Notes under the pieces: model-generated
The model's database searches: none
The model's input: only the letters and a program-made list of their open reading frames with translations
What the model was told of the DNA's origin: nothing
In this document: piece by piece, positions 14,199-19,922 of the stretch
Numbering within the stretch: position 1 is the first letter of the stretch
How the letters are laid out: every line of letters starts with the position of its first letter
Made by a program: the position numbers and the translations under genes
Assembly: GCA_934518555.1 (NCBI GenBank)
Contig: CAKSXW010000034.1
Coordinates: 1-19,922 of the forward strand
Origin: an uncultured Faecalibacterium sp.
GTDB taxonomy: Bacteria > Bacillota > Clostridia > Oscillospirales > Ruminococcaceae
Direction: 5' to 3'
DNA: 19,922 nucleotides

Positions 14199-15293
14199 AT
14201 GGCATATCCAGACGACACCCTTACATTGGACATCCTGCCCCTTTCGGCAGACACCGCCCGGCTGGTACGGGTGTACGGCACCCAGCCCTGTGTGGAGCTG
14301 CCGGCCACTCTGCCCTCTCCCCAGGGGGGCACCCTGGCGGTGACCCAGCTGGGGGACTACTGCTTTTCGGAAAAGCCCCGGGGCCTGCCTGCCCCGGAGC
14401 AGCTGTGCCGGTACCAGGTGGATGCCAGCGGCACCCCCCGGCTTACCCGGGCCTTTGGGCAGACGGTGGGGGGCAGAGGCCCCCGGTATGACCTGGACTT
14501 TGGCACCCCGGCAGAAGGGCAGGACCTGCACCCGGTATGCGGCAATTTTTTGGAGGAGCTGGTGCTGCCGGAGACCCTGGAGGTCATTGGCAGCTGCGCC
14601 TTTTACAACTGCCGGAAGCTGCGGCGGCTGACAGCAGGGGGCAGGCCCCTTACCCTGGGCAGTGACGTGTTTTTGAACTGCTTTGCCCTGGAAACCTTGC
14701 AGGTACAGGCAGAGCCGGAGGCTGCCACCGGGCTGTTTGCCCTGGTAAACAACATTACCGAGGCGGTACGGGCAGAGTTCTGGCCTGCCGGGGCACAGCA
14801 GCCCCGGGCGGCTTTGTGGTACCCTGCCTACTGGGAGGACATTGAGGAGACCCCGGCCCACATCCTGCTGCACACCTTTTCCGGCCAGGGATACCATTAC
14901 AGGCAGTGTTTTCTCGACAATAAATTCCTCCCTGCAGAATATGACGCCATTTTCCCCCAGGGCCACGACGCCGATGACGCCACCGTTATGGCATTGCTCT
15001 GCTTTGAGCGGCTGCGGCGGCCCTGGCAGCTCCGGCAGAAGGCCGCCAGCCACTACCGGGCATTTCTGGCAGCCAACACCGGACGGGTGCTGGAAAAGCT
15101 GCTGAAGGCCCAGGATACCCAGGGGGTCCGGGACCTGCTGGCTCTGGACCTGCTGGACAAGACAGCCTTTGCCCAGGCGGCAGAGCTGGCCTCCCGGGCA
15201 GGCAACGCTGCCGCTGCCGCCCTGCTGGCCGACGCAGAGCACCGGAAGTATGCGGCGGCCCCGGCCAAAGCCCGGTACGATTTTGATTTTTGA
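14199..15293 (+). CDS. BspA-type leucine-rich-repeat protein of the MoxR/VWA operon
   Basis: This 364-residue protein has no signal peptide or membrane segment, so it is probably cytoplasmic, unlike most BspA-type repeat proteins, which are secreted. Residues about 117-171 hold two LRR_5-like units: LPETLEVIGSCAFYNCRKL and LGSDVFLNCFALETLQV, with the G-x-x-AF-x-x-C-x-x-L spacing. A partial unit, VTQLGDYCFS, lies near residue 50. The C-terminal half (about 250-350) is Ala/Leu-rich and helical, resembling short ankyrin-like or TPR-like helix pairs but not clearly either. ATG 14199 has GAGG 7 nt upstream. The gene overlaps nothing but sits 14 nt before the VWA gene. Its role is unknown; I infer that it is the recognition or adaptor part of the MoxR/VWA machine. 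Confidence 0.75.
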   Translation: MAYPDDTLTLDILPLSADTARLVRVYGTQPCVELPATLPSPQGGTLAVTQLGDYCFSEKPRGLPAPEQLCRYQVDASGTPRLTRAFGQTVGGRGPRYDLDFGTPAEGQDLHPVCGNFLEELVLPETLEVIGSCAFYNCRKLRRLTAGGRPLTLGSDVFLNCFALETLQVQAEPEAATGLFALVNNITEAVRAEFWPAGAQQPRAALWYPAYWEDIEETPAHILLHTFSGQGYHYRQCFLDNKFLPAEYDAIFPQGHDADDATVMALLCFERLRRPWQLRQKAASHYRAFLAANTGRVLEKLLKAQDTQGVRDLLALDLLDKTAFAQAAELASRAGNAAAAALLADAEHRKYAAAPAKARYDFDF

Positions 15294-15307
15294 GAGGTGA
15301 CCAGACC

Positions 15308-16738
15308 TTGCCAAAAGAAAAATTCTTTGACCCTCGCAAGCCCTTCCAGTCGGCCCGGCCCGAGACCCACCAGGAGTGGCAGGCCCGGATGGGCGGCGAG
15401 GTGCTGGCGGTGGTCCGCAGTGGGCTGTACCTGGACTTTCGGTTTTTGGATATGGCCCTCAGTGCCCTGACCCCGGCGGCAGATGAGCGGTGCCGTGTGC
15501 TGGCCACCGACGGTCAGACCCTGTACTACCAGCCCCAGCGGCTGCTGCAGCTGTATCAGGAGAACCCGAAGTATCTCAACCGGTTGTATCTTCATGTGAT
15601 ATTCCACTGTGTATTCCGACATTTGTGGCTGAAGGGCCGCCGGGAGCCCCAGTTGTGGAGCCTGGCCTGTGATATCGCTGTGGAAAACGTCATCGACAAC
15701 CTGCAGCGCAAAAGCGTCATGCGGCCCCTGACCTATGTGCGCCAGAACGCCTACCAGCAGATCACTGCTGAGGAAAAGGTGGTGGCGGCGGCCCCGGTAT
15801 ACCGGTGGCTGGTCCGGCAGACCCCCGGAGTGCTGCGGCAGTTGGAACGGGAATTCGTGGCCGACGACCATCGGCTGTGGCCCAAGGACGCCCCGGAGCA
15901 GCCCCAGCAGATGCCCACCCCTCTGCCTCAAAAGACCTGGCAGAAGATCGGGGAGCGGATGCAGACAGAGCTGGACCTGCGGGATAAGGAGGCCGGGGAG
16001 GGCACCGATGCCCTGAAGCAGCAGGTGAAGGCCGCCAACCGCAGCCGCCGCAGCTACAAGGACTTTTTGCGGCGGTTCTGCGTGAACCGGGAGGAAGTAA
16101 AGCTGGACCCGGATGAGTTCGACCTGAACTTTTACACCTACGGCCTTTCGGTGTACGGGGACCTGCCCCTCATCGAGCCGCTGGAGACCCGGGAAAGCAA
16201 AAAGATCCAGGAGCTGGCGTTGGTTATCGACACCAGCTACTCCACCTCCGGCGAGCTGGTAAGGGCCTTTTTGGCCGAGACCTACACCCTGCTGAAGGGC
16301 CGGGAGAACTTTTTCCACCGCATGAACCTGCACCTGATCCAGGCCGACAACGCCGTGCGGCAGGACATCCTGATCCGCAACGAGGAGGAACTGATCCACG
16401 CCATGAACCACTTTGAGCTGCGTGGGGGCGGCGGCACCGACTTCCGCCCGGCCTTTGCCTATGTGGACCAGCTCTGTGCCGAAAAAAAGTTTGCAAACCT
16501 CCGGGGCCTGCTGTACTTTACCGACGGCATGGGTACCTACCCGGCCCACCGCCCGGCCTACGACGCCGCCTTCTTGTTTTTGGGGGAGCGGTTCGACGAT
16601 GCCAATGTGCCGCCTTGGGCCATGAAGGTGGTGCTGGACGAAGAAGAATTTACCGGTGAGGCAGCCCGTCCGGCCAGTGCCCTGGCAGAGGCTCTGGCCC
16701 AGGAGGAGGACCTGTACCGTGACCTGAATAACTCCTGA
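15308..16738 (+). CDS. VWA-like protein with degenerate zincin-like N-terminal domain (DUF2201 type)
   Basis: This 476-residue cytoplasmic protein has an N-terminal domain with LHVIFHCVFRH (H96, H100, H105) followed by PQLWSLACDIAVENVID. That is the layout of the putative metallopeptidase domain paired with VWA in DUF2201 proteins (HExxHxxxxH), but the catalytic Glu is Val here. A linker of about 120 residues follows. The C-terminal VWA-like domain has a complete MIDAS: DTSYS (308-312), T377 in GGGTDF and D406 in YFTDG, so it should bind Mg2+ and a partner. I chose TTG 15308, with AGAGGT about 9 nt upstream; TTG 15290 overlaps the previous stop codon and precedes that site. The MoxR gene follows 17 nt downstream, its usual partner. 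Peptidase activity is unlikely as read. Confidence 0.85.
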   Translation: MPKEKFFDPRKPFQSARPETHQEWQARMGGEVLAVVRSGLYLDFRFLDMALSALTPAADERCRVLATDGQTLYYQPQRLLQLYQENPKYLNRLYLHVIFHCVFRHLWLKGRREPQLWSLACDIAVENVIDNLQRKSVMRPLTYVRQNAYQQITAEEKVVAAAPVYRWLVRQTPGVLRQLEREFVADDHRLWPKDAPEQPQQMPTPLPQKTWQKIGERMQTELDLRDKEAGEGTDALKQQVKAANRSRRSYKDFLRRFCVNREEVKLDPDEFDLNFYTYGLSVYGDLPLIEPLETRESKKIQELALVIDTSYSTSGELVRAFLAETYTLLKGRENFFHRMNLHLIQADNAVRQDILIRNEEELIHAMNHFELRGGGGTDFRPAFAYVDQLCAEKKFANLRGLLYFTDGMGTYPAHRPAYDAAFLFLGERFDDANVPPWAMKVVLDEEEFTGEAARPASALAEALAQEEDLYRDLNNS

Positions 16739-16755
16739 CAGGAGGGGGAATGACC

Positions 16756-18294
16756 ATGAACATCAAACGAGCCAAACAAGAGATCGAACATACCGTCAAG
16801 GCCTACCTGGCCAAGGACGCTCTGGGAGAGTACGCCATCCCGGCCATCCGGCAGCGGCCCATCCTGCTGATGGGCCCTCCGGGCATCGGCAAGACCCAGG
16901 TGATGGAGCAGGTGGCCCGGGAGTGCGGCGTGGCCCTGGTGGCCTACACCATCACCCATCACACCCGGCAGAGTGCCGTGGGCCTGCCCTTTATCCGGCA
17001 GCGTCACTACGGGGACAAGGACGTATCCGTTACCGAGTACACCATGAGCGAGATCATTGCCAGTATCTACGCCAAAATGGAGGCCACGGGCCTTGCAGAG
17101 GGCATTTTGTTCATCGACGAGATCAACTGCGTCTCCGAGACCCTGGCCCCCACCATGCTGCAATTTTTGCAGTGCAAGACCTTTGGCAACCAGGCGGTGC
17201 CCAAGGGCTGGGTCATCGTGGCGGCAGGCAACCCCCCGGAGTACAACAAATCCGTCCGGGATTTTGACATCGTGACCCTGGACCGTGTCCGCCGCATGGA
17301 CATTGAGCCGGACCTGCCGGTGTGGAAGGACTACGCCCGGGCTGCCGGCATCCACAGTGCCATTTTGAGCTACCTGGAGCTGCACCCCCAGAACTTCTAC
17401 CAGATCAACGCCGACGTGGAGGGCACCCAGTTTGTCACCGCCCGTGGCTGGGAGGACCTTTCCAATCTGCTGGACACCTACGAGACCCTGGGCCTGCAGG
17501 CAGACGAGGACCTGATCCGGGAGTATATCCAACACCCCAAGATCGCCGAGGATTTCTCCGCCTACCTGGACCTGTACTACAAGTACCGGGACGACTACGG
17601 GGTGGAGGAGATCCTGGCAGGCCAGGCCAAGCCTGCGGTGTTTGCCCGGCTGCTGCAGGCTCCCTTTGACGAGCGGCTCAGCCTGGTAAGCCTGCTGCTG
17701 GCAGGCCTTGACAATCGGTTTGCCGCCTCTCGCCGGGCCGACGCCGTGGCCGACGCCTGCTACGCCTTTTTGCGAGAGACCAAAAAGGCCCTGGCTACCC
17801 TGCCGGAGGATATCCCCGATGGCTCCGCAGAGCTGTTCAGCCAGCAGATCGGGGACTACGAGGCCGACACCCAGCGTCAACGGGAGGCTGGCCTCCTGAG
17901 CCGGGAGGGCTTGACCACCCGGCTGCAGGTCCAGGCCGAGCTGCGCCGGTGGGAGGGGGAGCTGCGCCGGGCCAATGCCGCCGGTACCCAGGCTGCCTTT
18001 GACCTGCTGCGGCAGCAGTTCCGTGCCCTGGCCGATGAACGGGAAACGGCCCAAACCCAGGCCAGTGCCGCCCTGGAGGCTGCCTTCGACTTTATGGAGC
18101 AGGCCTTTGCCGAGAGCCAGGAGATGGTGGTGTTCGTCACCGAGCTTACGGTGAACCCGGTGTCCCACGCTTTCCTGACCGAGAACGGCTGTGAGCGGTA
18201 CTTCCATTACAACAAGGACCTGCTGCTGGACCACCGCAGAGCCGCTTTGCAGCAGGAGCTGGCAGCAGAGCAGCAACGCCACGGCGGCGTGTGA
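16756..18294 (+). CDS. MoxR-family AAA+ ATPase
   Basis: This 512-residue protein has a AAA+ core in its first half: Walker A GPPGIGKT (40-47), Walker B ILFIDEIN (117-124), sensor-1 N159 in VAAGNPPEYN and the arginine-rich LDRVRRMDIEP after it. ITHHTRQSAVGLP is a conserved MoxR substrate-side loop. The second half (about 300-512) is helical and rich in Glu, Gln and Ala, with likely coiled-coil stretches around 390-450. MoxR ATPases work with VWA proteins as chaperone-like remodellers that insert metals or cofactors or activate complexes. ATG 16756 lies 10 nt after AGGAGG; ATG 16750 is the alternative and is only 4 nt from it. It is the third and last gene before a strong terminator. The family call is secure; the client is unknown. 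Confidence 0.92.
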   Translation: MNIKRAKQEIEHTVKAYLAKDALGEYAIPAIRQRPILLMGPPGIGKTQVMEQVARECGVALVAYTITHHTRQSAVGLPFIRQRHYGDKDVSVTEYTMSEIIASIYAKMEATGLAEGILFIDEINCVSETLAPTMLQFLQCKTFGNQAVPKGWVIVAAGNPPEYNKSVRDFDIVTLDRVRRMDIEPDLPVWKDYARAAGIHSAILSYLELHPQNFYQINADVEGTQFVTARGWEDLSNLLDTYETLGLQADEDLIREYIQHPKIAEDFSAYLDLYYKYRDDYGVEEILAGQAKPAVFARLLQAPFDERLSLVSLLLAGLDNRFAASRRADAVADACYAFLRETKKALATLPEDIPDGSAELFSQQIGDYEADTQRQREAGLLSREGLTTRLQVQAELRRWEGELRRANAAGTQAAFDLLRQQFRALADERETAQTQASAALEAAFDFMEQAFAESQEMVVFVTELTVNPVSHAFLTENGCERYFHYNKDLLLDHRRAALQQELAAEQQRHGGV

Positions 18295-18317
18295 TGCCCG
18301 GCAGCCTAACAGAACGC

Positions 18318-18364
18318 AAAAAAATGAGATAGACCACCCGGTTGGGGAGTCTATCTCATTTTTG
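18318..18364. terminator. Bidirectional terminator between the MoxR operon and the alcohol dehydrogenase gene
   Basis: AAAAATGAGATAGAC pairs with GTCTATCTCATTTTT (15 bp) around a GC-rich 14-nt loop. The A-run on the left and T-run on the right serve both converging transcripts. Confidence 0.92.
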
Positions 18365-18410
18365 TTTGTCAGAGATTCCGGCGGATCACCGGGTCAGCAG
18401 GCAGCGAGGA

Positions 18411-19628
18411 TCAGAAATCTACCTCAGTGTCGTAGTAGCAGCACTTCAGCAGCTTTTCCATCTCTTCCTGGCTGGGCTGACGGGGGTTGGAGCCGGTGCA
18501 GGCATCAGCAATGGCGTTCTTGGCGATCTCAGGCAGACGCTCCAGGAACACTTCCTCCGGCACAAAGCCCTGCTCAGTGGGGTAGGAGTCCGGGCCGTAG
18601 TGCTGGATGCAGTGGGGGATGTTCAGGGCGTCGTTCATGCCACGGAGATACGCAATGAGCAGCTGGACCTTTTCGTCGTCATTGGCACCGCCCAGCTTCA
18701 TCTCGTCGGCGATGACACCGTAACGCTTCTTGGCCTCGGGGTCCTTGGCGTTGAAGGCGATGACCTTGGGCAGGTACATGGCGTTGGCTGCACCGTGAAT
18801 GATGTGTGCGCCGTAGTCTGCAAAGGCGGCACCGGTCTTGTGGGCCATGGAGTGGACGATGCCCAGCAGTGCGTTGGAGAAGGCCATGCCGGCCAGGCAC
18901 TGTGCGTTGTGCATGGAGTCACGCTTGGACATATCGCCGTTGTAGCTGTCCACCAGGTCCCCCTGGATCATGCGGATGGCAAAGATGGCCAGAGGATCGG
19001 TGTAGTCGCAGTGTGCGGTGGAAACATAAGCCTCCACAGCGTGGGTCATGGCGTCCATACCGGTGTGAGCCACCAGCTTCTTGGGCATGGTCTCAGCCAG
19101 GTCCGGGTCCACGATGGCCACGTCCGGGGTGATCTCGAAGTCAGCAATGGGGTACTTGATGCCCTTCTGGTAGTCGGTGATGATGGAGAAAGCGGTCACC
19201 TCGGTGGCAGTGCCGGAGGTGGAAGAAATGGCGCAGAAGTGAGCCTTGCGGCGCAGCGGCGGAATGCCGAACACCTTGCACATCTCCTCAAAGGTGATCT
19301 CCGGGTACTCGTACTTGATCCACATGGCCTTGGCAGCGTCGATGGGGGAGCCGCCGCCCATGGCGATGATCCAGTCGGGCTCAAACTTCAGCATGGCCTG
19401 GGCGCCACGCATGACAGTCTCCACAGAGGGATCGGGTTCGATGCCCTCAAACAGCTCCACTTCCATGCCGGCTTCCTTCAGGTATTCCACAGCACGGTCC
19501 AAAAAGCCAAAACGCTTCATGGAGCCGCCGCCGACGCAGATCATTGCCTTTTTGCCGGTGAAAGACTTCAGGGCCTCCAGTGCGCCCTTGCCGTGGTACA
19601 GATCACGGGGCAGAGTAAAACGAGCCAT
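18411..19628 (-). CDS. Iron-containing alcohol dehydrogenase
   Basis: This 405-residue enzyme belongs to the group III, Fe-dependent alcohol dehydrogenases. The NAD(P)-binding loop GGGSPID (91-97) and SSTSGTATEVTAFS (135-148) are typical. Metal ligands are D192 and H196 in TGMDAMTHAVEAY and histidines in HSMAHKTG (H259/H263) and IIHGAANA (H278). The spacing between the last two groups is about five residues longer than in FucO, as in a clostridial subfamily. It reduces an aldehyde such as acetaldehyde or butyraldehyde to the alcohol with NAD(P)H, or the reverse, disposing of reducing power in fermentation; the exact substrate is not visible. The start ATG 19628 has GGAGGT upstream. It is single, and its promoter carries a Rex-like site. 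Confidence 0.93.
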   Translation of the reverse strand: MARFTLPRDLYHGKGALEALKSFTGKKAMICVGGGSMKRFGFLDRAVEYLKEAGMEVELFEGIEPDPSVETVMRGAQAMLKFEPDWIIAMGGGSPIDAAKAMWIKYEYPEITFEEMCKVFGIPPLRRKAHFCAISSTSGTATEVTAFSIITDYQKGIKYPIADFEITPDVAIVDPDLAETMPKKLVAHTGMDAMTHAVEAYVSTAHCDYTDPLAIFAIRMIQGDLVDSYNGDMSKRDSMHNAQCLAGMAFSNALLGIVHSMAHKTGAAFADYGAHIIHGAANAMYLPKVIAFNAKDPEAKKRYGVIADEMKLGGANDDEKVQLLIAYLRGMNDALNIPHCIQHYGPDSYPTEQGFVPEEVFLERLPEIAKNAIADACTGSNPRQPSQEEMEKLLKCCYYDTEVDF

Positions 19629-19697
19629 AATGCAGTTACCTCCAAATCATTCCATAACAGGAATATTCCATGATGCGGCAAATCGCCGTTTCCTATT

Positions 19698-19715
19698 ATG
19701 TTAATTATATAACAA
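19698..19715. promoter_or_regulatory. rex operator: Probable Rex operator
   Basis: Read on the minus strand, TTGTTAT-ATAA-TTAACAT matches 16 of 18 positions of the Rex consensus TTGTTAA-N4-TTAACAA, with the two differences at symmetric-type edge positions. It covers the -10 box, so bound Rex would block transcription; high NADH releases Rex in known systems. The rex gene itself is not in this window. Confidence 0.7.
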
Positions 19716-19732
19716 TTCAGAGGAGGCATCAA
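19704..19732 (-). promoter_or_regulatory. Promoter of the alcohol dehydrogenase gene
   Basis: On the minus strand, TTGATG (19727-19732), 17-nt spacer and a perfect TATAAT (19704-19709). The leader to the start codon is about 70 nt and contains the palindrome GGAATATTCC (19660-19669) and a small CGGC/GCCG hairpin. Confidence 0.82.
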
Positions 19733-19822
19733 TTGACGTTCCGAAAGAAATACTTTTTTGTTTTTTGGTAAAATCTACAAAAAGAGGGATGCAACAGCAG
19801 GGATCTGTGAAAAAATACAAAC

Positions 19823-19860
19823 AAAAAAACACCCCGAAGCCATAAGACTTCGAGGTGTTT
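19823..19860 (-). terminator. Terminator of the tRNA-Thr transcript
   Basis: On the minus strand, AAACACC-x-CGAAG pairs with CTTCG-x-GGTGTTT (12 pairs, one mismatch) and is followed by TTTTTTT. It lies 5 nt after the tRNA 3' end. Confidence 0.88.
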
Positions 19861-19865
19861 GCCTT

Positions 19866-19922
19866 TGGAGCTGCTATCCAGATTCGAACTGGAGACCTCA
19901 TCCTTACCAAGGATGCGCTCTA
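19866..19922 (-). tRNA. tRNA-Thr (anticodon GGU), 3' part only
   Basis: The minus strand reads the D-arm end TAGAGC, the anticodon stem-loop CATCC-TTGGTAA-GGATG (anticodon GGT), the T arm TCCAG-TTCGAAT-CTGGA, the acceptor strand TAGCAGC, discriminator T and an encoded CCA (19868-19866). The 5' acceptor strand and most of the D arm lie beyond the window edge. A terminator follows at once, so it is the last gene of its transcript. Confidence 0.95.

Noticed and set aside
12061..14205. Open frame of 714 codons on the minus strand opposite the second ABC gene
   Set aside because: It is His/Gln/Gly-rich with no domain and no ribosome site, and lies fully antisense to a clear ABC subunit. GC-rich third codon positions create such open antisense frames; similar ones lie opposite the other ABC, MoxR, VWA and GDPD genes.
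19701..19910. Minus-strand 69-codon frame between the tRNA and the dehydrogenase gene
   Set aside because: It overlaps the tRNA, its terminator and the dehydrogenase promoter, and has no ribosome site.
1..19922. Search for CRISPR arrays, insertion sequences, integrases or attachment sites
   Set aside because: No regularly spaced repeats, transposase motifs or terminal repeats were seen. The partial tRNA-Thr is a possible integration site, but no duplicated 3' end lies within the window.

Overview
The window reads as a chromosomal stretch of a GC-rich, low-motility gut Firmicute. The closest match I can infer is the Faecalibacterium/Gemmiger group of Oscillospiraceae. The reasons are strong AGGAGG-type ribosome sites, codons ending in C or G, compact intergenic gaps with GC-rich hairpin terminators, clostridial-type PPDK, PurC and iron alcohol dehydrogenase, and a heterodimeric ABC exporter under a MarR regulator. 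The genus is inferred from protein resemblance, not proven. I see no phage, insertion sequence, CRISPR array or rRNA.

Layout. 1-288: the 3' end of pyruvate, phosphate dikinase and its terminator. 632-2044 (minus): an NYN/PIN-like putative RNase of unknown biology. 2346-3503: a multi-spanning membrane protein with an HExxH zinc peptidase site, ending 6 nt from the convergent birA gene (3510-4472, minus). 4655-7244: a tightly overlapped four-gene operon of ECF sigma factor, zinc-finger anti-sigma factor, TM2-like membrane protein and a second membrane protein, probably a cell-envelope response unit. 7293-8174 (minus): purC. 8494-9465: a GDPD-family phosphodiesterase with an extra central segment.

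9517-14040: a drug-efflux-type unit. A MarR repressor gene is followed by a large folded intergenic element and a two-gene heterodimeric ABC exporter. The marR and exporter promoters share an operator-like sequence at the same place relative to the -10 box, so one regulator probably controls both.

14134-18294: a three-gene operon of a BspA-type leucine-rich-repeat protein, a VWA protein whose N-terminal zincin-like domain has lost its catalytic glutamate, and a MoxR-family AAA+ ATPase. This is the best candidate here for a poorly described system: MoxR/VWA pairs usually act as chaperones or remodellers of a partner, and the repeat protein is the obvious candidate partner or adaptor.

18411-19628 (minus): an iron-dependent alcohol dehydrogenase whose -10 box lies inside a near-consensus Rex operator, which points to control by NADH/NAD+ ratio. 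The window ends inside a tRNA-Thr(GGU) gene on the minus strand.
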